From: Thermoplasmata archaeon
GTDB lineage: Archaea > Thermoplasmatota > Thermoplasmata > GCA-020350865
Direction: 5' to 3'
DNA length: 11,214 bases
NCBI GenBank assembly: GCA_020351895.1
Contig: CP070672.1
Coordinates: 2,469,601 to 2,480,814, forward strand
The notes below the pieces were generated by a model. It did not search any database and was not told where the DNA came from. It saw only the letters and a list, made by a program, of their open reading frames with translations. This document shows positions 1 to 6,874 of the stretch, in pieces. The position numbers and the translations under genes were made by a program. The first letter of the stretch is position 1. The number at the start of each line of letters is the position of its first letter.

Positions 1-993
1 GGATGGATAGCCTACCATGTTCCAGCCTGGATGGAGGGTGATGGTTTGGTTCGAGGTTGGTTGGGTACCATTATAGACAAAAATAGTATCTCCTGGTTGC
101 GTGATGTGAATCCAGAAACCCATGGTTTCTTTTAATTCAGCCAGGTCGTTACCGTTAGGCTTATTGATTTTATAATGCTTCCATAGGTCCATAGTGTCTG
201 TTGGATCATACCATTGGACTGAATCGTACCAACCATCTATCATCTCAAGAACTTTTTGCAGGCTCTGGATTTCTTGGATATGAGGGATCGAGATGAGATT
301 CCAACCTTGTTTTAAAATTGTGTAGTTCTCCAAGGGCTTATAGTTATAAATATCCATGAGTGGATAGTTGTCTTGATTATCATAACCCCCATAAATGGCG
401 GTATATGGTGAATCTCCCATACCATCGCTCCCGGGAATGTTTTGATTCGGACCTTTAAATGAATCTGTTCCCACATAATCTGACCAGAAATTACCTCCTA
501 AAGGATAACCTCCATCCCAGAAATTATTACCCGAATTATCTTTTGCGTGAAATGAATTATATAAAAAATTGTTATGAAATATCGTGTTATTCGCTGAATT
601 CTCAATATTAAAACCGTAGTTGTTATCTGAAATATTATTACCTTCGATGATGTTTTCGAACGAATACATATTATATATACCGCAACCATTACCCGATAAA
701 TTGTTACAAGTAATGTTATTCTGATTTGAGGCTACGATCCTAAAACCATAATGTGTATTGTTATAAGCGGTATTGCTAAGAAGATCGTTGCCAGGTGAAG
801 AGGAGAGCATGATACCATAATAATTTTCAGAGAGAATATTTCCATAAATTGTATTGTTTGTAGAATTCCAAAGATATATCCCCTCTCCTGGCTGATTGTT
901 TGAAGCATTATTATCAAATATTTCATTTTCATTTGATGACTCAAGACATATGCCATGTCCATCAGCCATAAATCGATATCCGCTGTGTGATAC
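1..993 (-). pseudogene. C-terminal part of the same beta-helix gene, in frame after the TAG, cut by the window edge
   Basis: These 331 codons follow the TAG in the same reading frame and contain no other stop. They encode several more beta-helix repeats (for example GHGICLESSNEN, GIYLWNSTNN, YYGIMLSSSPGN). The family linker follows (GGNFWSDYVGTDSF, NQNIPGSDGMGDSPY, NQDNYPLM), then the C-terminal module with its first GWNLISIP half and the start of its second half (GWNMVGYPS at the left edge). By comparison with the two intact paralogues about 61 residues lie outside the window, giving a full-length product near 890 residues. The segment has no signal peptide, and its first in-frame ATG (969) has no obvious ribosome-binding site, so independent expression is unlikely. 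It is either the distal half of a recently broken gene, a readthrough extension, or intact coding sequence hit by a sequencing error. Conserved spacing and motifs show little decay. Confidence 0.75.
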
Positions 994-996
994 CTA
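994..996 (-). other. In-frame amber (TAG) codon inside an otherwise open beta-helix gene
   Basis: The plus-strand bases CTA read TAG on the minus strand, at codon 500 counted from the ATG at 2493. The frame is unchanged on both sides, so this is a point nonsense codon and not a frameshift. It falls between two beta-helix rungs (…TLKGN, stop, VSHSGY…). The GTPase and the S8 protease in this window also end in TAG, so TAG appears to be an ordinary stop here. Confidence 0.9.
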
Positions 997-2493
997 ATTA
1001 CCTTTGAGGGTGTTGCCAATTGACTTCCAGAGATAGTAACCATACCAGCTATTTGATGATGCGTTATTGTTAGTAATAGTATTGTTTGAACAATATCCAA
1101 GTTCAACACCAACTGAACCGTTTCCGAGTTCCTGATTCTCAACATTAATTGCGGTACAGTTAGCAAGGATTACCTGCCCCGCACCTTCGGGAATTGTACC
1201 ACCGTTTTGGTTCCTTAGGTAGTAAACCGGTTTACCGTTGACTATATTTGAGGTATCAATGTTATGCGTATTCCAATGCTCAAGTTTAATCCCTGTAATA
1301 AATATCCCATTATTTACCATAGTATTATTTTTAAAACTGTTATTAATTGATCTACTGAATTGAATACCATCCAAGTTGTTGTGGGAGGCATTGTTATGAA
1401 TAATGTTGTTTTTTTTGGACTCATAGAGGCATATACCATGATCACCATTTGAGGCAATATTGTTTGAGATGTTATTTCCAGATGATATTCTCAAGAATAT
1501 ACCCATATCGCTGTTCGAGTCGGCATTGTTTCCCAAGATATTATTCGAATCAGAACGACATATATCAATACCGTTTCTGTTGTTTAAAACATCGTTACCA
1601 ATAATATTGTTGAAATCGGAATAATCAAAACGGATGCCACAATTATTGTTCGAGAAGATGTTATTATTGGTTATGTTATTGTCTTTTGAAGTCCATAGTT
1701 TGATTCCGTAATGGTTGCTCGATATGTTGTTACCCAGGATATTGTTACCACTAGAATTTAGGAAATAAATCCCGCACTCGCTGTTCGAGAAGGCAATGTT
1801 ATTTGTTATATTATTTCCGCTTGAACTGGATATTGTAATTCCATAATGTGCTACGTTTGAGATGTTGTTGTCTGAAATGTTGTTTCTATTTGAAGAATAA
1901 AGAAGAATACCGTTACTATTGCTCATGATAGCCATATTTCCTTCAATAGTATTTTCATTTGAATATTTGAGATAAATAGCAAATCCTTTGTGGGAGATAT
2001 TGTTATCGGCGATGGTATTATTGGTTGATAAATAGAGACGAATTCCTGAATGACCACCCCATCTTGCATTATTACTAAAGACTCTACAATTTTGCACACT
2101 AAAAAGATCTATCCCTGCATCTTCAGAATTCGATCCACTTCGTGTAATGTTAAAACCTGTGATGTTCACGTAATCCCTTGTAATTAACACAACATCACCA
2201 TTATTCCAACCATTGATTTCCGTGGTATTTCTGTCCTCCCCAACCAAACTTATAGTTTTATTCACAACCACATTCTCATAATAAATCCCACTATACACAA
2301 ATACAGTATCCCCATCACTTGCATTATCAATGGCATCCTGGATACTCGTGTAAGCCCCTCCAGCCCCAGTGGAGTTCACATAAAGGATATCTCCTGATAC
2401 TATTTCGATAATATCGAAGGAAAAATCAAGAACTCCAAAAATGGCTAAACATAAAAGTAGAGTTAAAGACACGGCCCTCAATTTCTTACCCAT
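994..2493 (-). CDS. NosD-like right-handed beta-helix secreted protein, N-terminal 499 residues, ended by an in-frame TAG
   Basis: Secreted or cell-surface parallel beta-helix protein of the NosD/CASH superfamily. Such folds usually bind or modify polysaccharide, but the substrate here is unknown. Residues 1-20 form a signal peptide (MGKKLRAVSLTLLLC). Next comes the family N-terminal module (LYVNSTGAGGAYTSIQDAI, then DGDTVFVYSGIYYENV), then about a dozen 22-24-residue repeats of the type N-N-I-x-x-N-x-x-x-x-N-x-x-G-I-x-L-x-x-S. A non-repeat insert near residue 420 (NGKPVYYL, then GQVILANC) is also found in both paralogues in this window. Asn-X-Ser/Thr sequons are very frequent. An upstream in-frame ATG at 2523 would add 10 residues; I prefer 2493 because the paralogues start MGRK at the same place relative to the signal peptide. 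The frame meets TAG at codon 500, but homologous sequence continues in the same frame to the window edge, so this is the front part of a longer gene. It lies 74 nt downstream of the similarly oriented paralogue. Confidence 0.85.
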   Translation of the reverse strand: MGKKLRAVSLTLLLCLAIFGVLDFSFDIIEIVSGDILYVNSTGAGGAYTSIQDAIDNASDGDTVFVYSGIYYENVVVNKTISLVGEDRNTTEINGWNNGDVVLITRDYVNITGFNITRSGSNSEDAGIDLFSVQNCRVFSNNARWGGHSGIRLYLSTNNTIADNNISHKGFAIYLKYSNENTIEGNMAIMSNSNGILLYSSNRNNISDNNISNVAHYGITISSSSGNNITNNIAFSNSECGIYFLNSSGNNILGNNISSNHYGIKLWTSKDNNITNNNIFSNNNCGIRFDYSDFNNIIGNDVLNNRNGIDICRSDSNNILGNNADSNSDMGIFLRISSGNNISNNIASNGDHGICLYESKKNNIIHNNASHNNLDGIQFSRSINNSFKNNTMVNNGIFITGIKLEHWNTHNIDTSNIVNGKPVYYLRNQNGGTIPEGAGQVILANCTAINVENQELGNGSVGVELGYCSNNTITNNNASSNSWYGYYLWKSIGNTLKGN

Positions 2494-2538
2494 ATCTATC
2501 CTATTATAGTATATTAATATCAATAATAGGTGTGTTGG

Positions 2539-2550
2539 TTTACATGTAAA
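2539..2550. promoter_or_regulatory. 12-bp perfect palindrome between the two left beta-helix genes
   Basis: TTTACATGTAAA is a perfect inverted repeat in the 74-nt spacer, 46 nt upstream of the ATG at 2493 and just downstream of the stop of the gene at 2568. It could be an operator for the downstream gene. An AT-rich stretch at about 2505-2522 (TTAATATAC on the minus strand) could be a weak TATA element, and AGGAT lies 5 nt before the ATG. A chance origin is possible in such AT-rich DNA. Confidence 0.3.
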
Positions 2551-2567
2551 TCATAGATAATGAACAG

Positions 2568-5057
2568 TTAGAATAGAACTTCCCATTCGCATTCAACACT
2601 GGCGTGAATCCAATATCCTCTTCCTGGATTAAAATAATCGTTCTCACCAAGATCATGCCAGGTTTGCGTTTCGGCATCATACCACTGTATCAAGTCTACA
2701 TCTTGTCCGAAGGTGAGGTTGTTAAGTCCTTCTGTTCGGTTATAGCTTGTCAGGGATGGATAGCCTACCATGTTCCAGCCAGGATGGAGGGTGATTGTTT
2801 GGTTTGAGATTGGTTTGGTACCATTGTGTAATAAAATAGCACCTTCTGGCGGGATTATATCGATCCAAAAACCAATTGTTTCGTTTATCTCAAATAGATC
2901 GTTGTTGAAAGGTTTGCCGACTTTGTGGTGTTTCCAAAGATCAATCGGATCTGTTGGATCAAACCATTGAACTGCATCGTAATAACCATCAATCATCTCT
3001 AATGCTTTTATCAGATTTTGATCCGCCTGAATTAAGGGCAGAGAAATAAGGTTCCAGCCTTGGTTCAATATTGTATAGTTATCGATAGGTTCCATGAGCG
3101 GGTAGTTGTCCTGAGAATTTATATTTATGAGGTAGGGAGTATCCCCGATTCCATCACTTGGAGGAATATCTTGGTTAGGTGTACTGTTCAAATCCAAACC
3201 AGTATAATCAGACCAGTAATTTCCTCCTTGAGGATAGCTGTTATTCCAATTATTACCGTTATCAGAATTATCATATGCTTGATTGACATTCTCAATGATA
3301 TTATTGTAATAAAATTTATTGTTTGTTGACTGGTCAAGAGAGATACCGCCGTCATTACTAAGAATATTGTTGTATTTTATAATGTTATTTGATGATAACC
3401 TAAGATATACACCATATTTATTATCAAATAAATCGTTGCCTGTAATATTGTTATATGAAGCCTCGTTAAGCATAATACCCCGCCATTTTTTAGAAGAAAC
3501 ATTATTTCCAATAACGTCGTTGTAAGATGCTAAGTCAATAAATATACCCCAATCTTCTACAGCGAGATTGTTGCCTTTAATTAAGTTGTATCTTGATAAT
3601 GAATGGATATAGATATCGTAACCTGTACTCGACATAAAATTGTTAGTTAAAACTGAGTTGTTATCAGACATATCTAAAGTCGCACTGTTACCGTTATAAT
3701 AAAAATCGTTCAGTGAGGCTTTATTTTTTGATGATAAAATGAGATTTATACCTTCATTAGTATTGAAATAAATATTATTTTCTAATAAAATATTTTTTGA
3801 AGATGAAACGAGAGTAACACCTTCTTCATTTGATGAGACATTATTGGAGGAAATATTATTCATCATTGAGAATTCAAGATATATCCCTCGCCATTTATTA
3901 TATGTCACGTTATTTTTAATTATCGTGTTATTTGAAGATTTGTAAAGATAAATACCATGTACATCATTGAATAAGATATCGTTATCTTTAATCATAATTA
4001 CGGTGGAGAAAGCAATTTCTATACCGATATCTGTATTATTTATTCTAATGTTTGAAATGTTTACATCTGTGCAATTAACTAATATGATCTGCCCGAGAGA
4101 TATCCCGTTGATATCAATGCTAACCATATTCTTATAATAATGAAGAGGTTTACCATTAACCATATTATTTTGAGGAATAATATGGGAATCGAAATGGTTT
4201 AATTCAGATCCGGAAATTGTTACCCCATCATTCATAAAGTTATTATTTGTTATGTTTATTTTAGGTGAACCTGCAATGTTGATACCATAAATGTTACTAT
4301 AAATATTATTGTCTGTAATGTTATTGTTGGGAGATATTCCAAGAATAATGCCGTAGTAATTATTAGAAATATTATTACCCACAATATTGTTCCAAGAACT
4401 GGACATGTGAAGCATGATACCGAAAGTACTTTCCGATAAGTTGTTGTATGTGATTTGATTATTATTGGAATCATAGGAGAGTTCTATCCCACTGTAATTG
4501 ATTGAAGAAACGTTATTGGATTTTATATTGTTGTATGAAGATGTCCAAAGGTATATGCCATTATTGCTATCGTTGATGTTGTTCCCTATTATAGAGTTGT
4601 TAGATGAGAAAAAGAGACATATATCGTAGAAATTATTTGAAAAAAGATTGTTATCCTTGATATTATTGTTGGAACTATAGGGAATCGAAACGCCAGTATC
4701 TCCGTTAATAATAGTAAAGCCTGTGATATTCACCCAAATGGTATCTATATTTATTACATCATTATCGCCATACCCGTCAATTACAGTATTATTCCTATCC
4801 TCCCCAATTAAATTGATAGTTTTATTTACTATGATTCGTTCGTAATAAGTACCGTTATAGACAAATACAGTATCCCCATCAATGCTGGCATTTATCGCAT
4901 CCTGTATCTTCATATAAGCCCCACCACTCCCAGTCGTATTGACATAAAGCGTTGTTCCTCCAACATTAAGAGAAATATCCATACTAACATCTACAATAAC
5001 AACAAAGCTAACCATCATGATCAGGCTTAACCAAATCGCAATTACCTTCCTACCCAT
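2568..5057 (-). CDS. NosD-like right-handed beta-helix secreted protein (829 aa), intact
   Basis: Secreted or surface parallel beta-helix protein, paralogue of both other beta-helix genes here. Residues 1-~30 are a signal peptide (MGRKVIAIWLSLIMMVS). Residues ~35-118 are the N-terminal module (TLYVNTTGSGGAYMKIQ, DGDTVFVYNGTYYERI, LIGEDRNNT). Asn-rich CASH-type repeats run from ~119 to ~600, with an insert near residue 300 (VNGKPLHYY, GQIILVNC). A linker at ~602-658 carries NYWSDYTGLDL, SDGIGDTPY and SQDNYPLM. Residues ~659-829 form the C-terminal tandem module, with halves starting GWNLISLP and GWNMVGYPS and ending GRGYWIHASVECEWEV. The start is set by the matching MGRKVIAIWLSL of the gene at 8714-11059 and by a TATA box 25 nt upstream; there is no Shine-Dalgarno, so the mRNA is probably leaderless. 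The stop is TAA. Binding partner and enzymatic activity cannot be read from the sequence, and no catalytic motif is evident. Confidence 0.93.
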   Translation of the reverse strand: MGRKVIAIWLSLIMMVSFVVIVDVSMDISLNVGGTTLYVNTTGSGGAYMKIQDAINASIDGDTVFVYNGTYYERIIVNKTINLIGEDRNNTVIDGYGDNDVINIDTIWVNITGFTIINGDTGVSIPYSSNNNIKDNNLFSNNFYDICLFFSSNNSIIGNNINDSNNGIYLWTSSYNNIKSNNVSSINYSGIELSYDSNNNQITYNNLSESTFGIMLHMSSSWNNIVGNNISNNYYGIILGISPNNNITDNNIYSNIYGINIAGSPKINITNNNFMNDGVTISGSELNHFDSHIIPQNNMVNGKPLHYYKNMVSIDINGISLGQIILVNCTDVNISNIRINNTDIGIEIAFSTVIMIKDNDILFNDVHGIYLYKSSNNTIIKNNVTYNKWRGIYLEFSMMNNISSNNVSSNEEGVTLVSSSKNILLENNIYFNTNEGINLILSSKNKASLNDFYYNGNSATLDMSDNNSVLTNNFMSSTGYDIYIHSLSRYNLIKGNNLAVEDWGIFIDLASYNDVIGNNVSSKKWRGIMLNEASYNNITGNDLFDNKYGVYLRLSSNNIIKYNNILSNDGGISLDQSTNNKFYYNNIIENVNQAYDNSDNGNNWNNSYPQGGNYWSDYTGLDLNSTPNQDIPPSDGIGDTPYLININSQDNYPLMEPIDNYTILNQGWNLISLPLIQADQNLIKALEMIDGYYDAVQWFDPTDPIDLWKHHKVGKPFNNDLFEINETIGFWIDIIPPEGAILLHNGTKPISNQTITLHPGWNMVGYPSLTSYNRTEGLNNLTFGQDVDLIQWYDAETQTWHDLGENDYFNPGRGYWIHASVECEWEVLF

Positions 5058-5082
5058 TGTTGAAAGTTATTAACATATTGAG

Positions 5083-5090
5083 TTATATAC
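5083..5090 (-). promoter_or_regulatory. TATA box of the 829-aa beta-helix gene
   Basis: On the minus strand GTATATAA is preceded by the purine-rich GCGGAAG, a plausible BRE. Exactly 25 nt separate it from the ATG at 5057, so transcription should start at or next to the start codon. The BRE/TATA overlaps the edge of repeat copy A. The same arrangement occurs before the gene at 8714-11059. Confidence 0.65.
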
Positions 5091-5212
5091 CTTCCGCTCA
5101 CCCTCCCTTATTCCTGTCGATCTGTAGTCACTCTGGCCTGGATGGATTTGGGTGACAGGTGCAGCTTGGGTGTGTGGTGAGCGCGGAGATGGGGATTGAG
5201 TTGGGGGATGGC
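5088..5212. repeat. GC-rich ~125-bp intergenic repeat, copy A
   Basis: One of three related copies, all in the same orientation. Shared blocks are CCGCTCACCCTCCCTTATTCC, a less conserved middle (…GGATTTGGG…), TGTGTGGTGAGCGCGGAG and a G-rich end (GGGGGATGGC). CGCTCACC at 5095-5102 and GGTGAGCG at 5176-5183 are perfect reverse complements enclosing ~73 nt. The repeat is much richer in GC than the flanking genes. It begins 31 bp upstream of the beta-helix start codon. No convincing protein is encoded. It may be a structured RNA, a promoter-upstream element or a recombination or mobile remnant. Confidence 0.8.
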
Positions 5213-5516
5213 GCACTTTCTACTAAACCTCAGAGGGATTGTTAGCCCTTCCTTCACACGGCACAAAGTACCTAGAGGAAATGGGGGATGGTTGGAATGA
5301 GGTTTGTGGATATTAATCTCCGGGGTGGATTCTTTGGGGACAGGGAATAGCGTGAGGAGGATATGGGATTTTGGGGGGGAGATGACGCAAAAGACTTTTA
5401 GTGTAATATTTTTATAAACTGACAATTTATAATATATAACTATTATATATTTATTTGTTATATGATAGAATTACATCTAACATTTTATTAATATTTAATT
5501 TCATTAAATTAAAAAA
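5213..5516. other. Divergent intergenic region, no gene seen
   Basis: Between repeat copy A and the GTPase promoter. Positions 5213-5395 are G-rich on the plus strand, with several runs of four to seven G. An isolated CCTCAGAGGGA (5228-5238) faintly recalls the GTPase and protease leader block but has no Shine-Dalgarno or gene behind it. From ~5400 to 5516 the DNA becomes very AT-rich, as expected of an archaeal promoter region. A 105-codon open frame on the minus strand (5108-5425) is Pro/His/Lys/Ser-rich and overlaps the repeat; I do not accept it as a gene. Confidence 0.5.
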
Positions 5517-5525
5517 CTATATAAG
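5517..5525 (+). promoter_or_regulatory. Candidate TATA box for the GTPase gene
   Basis: CTATATAAG is preceded by a run of A (AAAAAA) that could serve as the BRE. A start about 25 nt downstream (~5548) would give a 5' leader of roughly 130 nt. Several other AT-rich matches lie upstream, so the assignment is tentative. Confidence 0.45.
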
Positions 5526-5576
5526 GAGACAAATATATTGTCCCAATCCCCTTTGGAGAAAAAGCAAAGGAGCAGA

Positions 5577-5677
5577 GCGCCAATGTGGGGCGCATCGACA
5601 AGGAAGGGAGGAAAGTATAAACCTTCTTTTCCCAAAATATGAAAACCCTTAGTCTCAGAGAGAGGAGGTGATAACAA
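5577..5677 (+). promoter_or_regulatory. 5' leader of the GTPase gene, homologous to the protease leader, with full Shine-Dalgarno
   Basis: This leader aligns end to end with 6777-6874. It opens with GCGCC, an A/T-containing loop and GGGGCGC, which can form a 5-bp GC stem. The 3' part, AACCCTTAGTCTCAGAG followed by GAGGAGGTGATAA, matches the protease leader at 34 of 37 positions counted through the ATG. GGAGGTGAT (5664-5672) is fully complementary to the usual 16S rRNA 3' end and sits 5 nt before ATG 5678, which fixes the start. A 19-codon open frame (5583-5642) preceded by AAAGGAG lies inside the leader; it may be a leader peptide or chance. Confidence 0.7.
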
Positions 5678-6607
5678 ATGCACATTAAAAAGAAAATCGT
5701 TCTTTTAGGTGACAGTGGCGTGGGGAAATCCAGTCTCATTCGAAGATGTGTTTTTGATCGATTCGAAGACTCTTATACTGCTACCGTGGGAACAAAGGTA
5801 ACAAAGAAAATCCTTAAGATTCCCACATCTAACAGGACAGAATTTATTACCCTCATGATCTGGGATCTTTTAGGTAGTAAGGGATACCAGGCACTTCATA
5901 CCAGGACGTTCGTGGGTGCCCATGGTGCTCTTCTTGTTTCCGATAGGACCCGAAAGGAAACTCTCGATAATCTGGAGCAATATTGGATTCCTTCCTTGTT
6001 TGAGATTGTTGATCACATACCATTGGTCTTTGTCTGCAATAAATCCGACATGAAAGCGGAGTTCGAGTTTGAATACGATGACTTGACCGAGTTCTCCCAT
6101 AGGTTCAATGGAAATTCCCCTAATAATCTTCCTATTGAGCTGGAATATTGCTATTCAACAAGTGCCCAAAACGGAAGCAATGTAAAAAGAGCCTTCGAGA
6201 GCTTAGGGCACCTTGTGATGGGCTCAGAAGAAATTGTAGATCCGGTAAAAGATCTTTATGAATGCCTTATGGCCACAAGAATTCGCGGAACCACAGACAA
6301 GGCAACATCCATGGGTGCAATGGATGCCATTATAGTGGACTTCTGTGATGGATTTGACGATACTAGAATGGCAATGTTGATCTTACGAACGGAGATAGCA
6401 AGAGCGAGTATAGATATTAATAATCCCACCAAAGAGTGTATAATCAATTTTGTTCAGAATCTTGCTGAAGCTGAGAACGAGTTTTTAAATGAGAAAACGA
6501 TACATTCCAATTTAGAAAGAAGAATGAACTTGGCCCTGCACATTGGATACCAAGGACCTCATCATCCCACTGAGAACGATTTTGCTTCACTACGGCCATT
6601 CGTATAG
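5678..6607 (+). CDS. Ras/Rab-like small GTPase with an unrecognised C-terminal extension (309 aa)
   Basis: Cytosolic molecular-switch GTPase. G1/P-loop GDSGVGKS is at residues 11-18, the same form as in Rab proteins. The switch I Thr is probably Thr36 (YTATVG). G3 is WDLLG (62-66), which keeps DxxG but has Ser67 where Ras/Rab proteins have the catalytic Gln. G4 NKSD is at 121-124 and G5 STSA at 160-163. The G domain ends near residue 182. Residues ~183-309 form a mostly helical extension I cannot assign (DPVKDLYECLMATRIRG, MDAIIVDFCDGFDD, ILRTEIARASIDINNPTKE). There is no C-terminal Cys prenylation motif (ends LRPFV) and no membrane segment, so it probably acts in the cytoplasm through protein partners. 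Loss of the Gln predicts slow intrinsic hydrolysis or dependence on a GAP (inference). The stop is TAG; an in-frame extension of 28 codons would follow before TGA. Codon use is less AT-skewed than in the beta-helix genes. Confidence 0.92.
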   Translation: MHIKKKIVLLGDSGVGKSSLIRRCVFDRFEDSYTATVGTKVTKKILKIPTSNRTEFITLMIWDLLGSKGYQALHTRTFVGAHGALLVSDRTRKETLDNLEQYWIPSLFEIVDHIPLVFVCNKSDMKAEFEFEYDDLTEFSHRFNGNSPNNLPIELEYCYSTSAQNGSNVKRAFESLGHLVMGSEEIVDPVKDLYECLMATRIRGTTDKATSMGAMDAIIVDFCDGFDDTRMAMLILRTEIARASIDINNPTKECIINFVQNLAEAENEFLNEKTIHSNLERRMNLALHIGYQGPHHPTENDFASLRPFV

Positions 6608-6638
6608 CTAATGAGCCTTGCAAGAGTCCAGACATATC

Positions 6639-6660
6639 TTGTGGCCACATGTGGCCACAA
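6639..6660. promoter_or_regulatory. 22-bp perfect palindrome made of two tandem 10-bp palindromes; operator candidate
   Basis: The 10-bp palindrome TGTGGCCACA occurs at 6640-6649 and again at 6650-6659, and one matching base on each side extends the perfect symmetry to 22 bp. It ends 4 bp before a TATA box (6665-6672) and lies 31 bp after the GTPase stop. Two adjacent dyads next to a promoter fit binding of two regulator dimers. It could also fold as an RNA hairpin at the end of the GTPase transcript, but no T-run follows. Confidence 0.6.
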
Positions 6661-6664
6661 ACAG

Positions 6665-6672
6665 TTATATAC
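6665..6672 (+). promoter_or_regulatory. Candidate TATA box for the protease transcript
   Basis: TTATATAC is preceded by CAAACAG and the 22-bp palindrome. Initiation ~25 nt downstream (~6698) would give a ~177-nt leader that includes the short frame at 6707-6799 and the leader element at 6777-6874. TTTAAAAAT (6700-6708) is an alternative TATA element that would shorten the leader to about 150 nt. Confidence 0.5.
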
Positions 6673-6706
6673 AACTTCTTGTCAAGAGCTGTGAGAGGAT
6701 TTAAAA

Positions 6707-6799
6707 ATGGGAAGAAAAGGGGTCTTTGGAATGATTATGTGTTTGTTTTCTATGACCTATTTTCTAAAAATTGATGGCGCCGAGGTGGGGTGCAAATAG
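6707..6799 (+). CDS. Possible 30-aa hydrophobic leader peptide upstream of the protease
   Basis: The short frame MGRKGVFGMIMCLFSMTYF… ends in TAG at 6797-6799. GAGAGG lies 8-9 nt before its ATG and a TATA box lies 34 nt before it. The product has a basic N-terminus and a hydrophobic core like a signal peptide, and begins MGRK like the beta-helix proteins. It could be a regulatory leader peptide, a small membrane peptide, or the relic of a beta-helix gene start. It overlaps the first part of the protease leader element, so it may be noncoding. No homologue can be named. Confidence 0.25.
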   Translation: MGRKGVFGMIMCLFSMTYFLKIDGAEVGCK

Positions 6800-6874
6800 A
6801 GGAGGGAAATAGTAACAATGGTTCTAATAAAAAATACAAAAACCCTTAGTCTCAGAGGGAGGAGGTGATAAAGA
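6777..6874 (+). promoter_or_regulatory. 5' leader of the S8 protease gene, homologous to the GTPase leader, with full Shine-Dalgarno
   Basis: The leader starts with GCGCC (6777-6781), followed by GAGGT and GGGGTGC. The corresponding stem is kept through a G-U pair where the GTPase leader has G-C. The conserved AACCCTTAGTCTCAGAG block starts at 6841 and GGAGGTGAT is at 6861-6869, 5 nt before ATG 6875. Overall length from GCGCC to ATG is 98 nt against 101 nt in the GTPase leader. The middle part has diverged. The two leaders are clearly related by descent or shared function. Confidence 0.7.

Noticed and set aside
732..1166. 144-codon minus-strand open frame overlapping the break in the first beta-helix gene
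   Set aside because: It lies in a different frame from the beta-helix product and has an Ile/Leu/Thr-rich translation typical of a shadow of AAT/ATT-rich coding DNA. The true frame is open on both sides of the TAG, so no frameshift is needed to explain the break.
2604..3525. Several 66-89-codon plus-strand open frames opposite the 829-aa gene
   Set aside because: They are antisense shadows of a well-supported coding frame, without ribosome-binding sites or recognisable domains.
994..5057. Quasi-periodic ~66-72-bp DNA repetition resembling a tandem or CRISPR-like array
   Set aside because: The period equals the 22-24-residue beta-helix repeat, the frame is open throughout and the repeats are degenerate at DNA level. 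No identical direct repeats with unique spacers are present.
5150..5395. Possible G-quadruplex cluster from repeated G runs
   Set aside because: Runs are unevenly spaced and do not form a clean four-run motif with short loops. Composition bias explains them as well.
5108..5425. 105-codon minus-strand open frame in the divergent intergenic region
   Set aside because: It is Pro/His/Lys/Ser-rich with no domain, has no ribosome-binding site, and overlaps the GC-rich repeat. The similar peptide frames near copy B arise only because the repeat DNA is shared.
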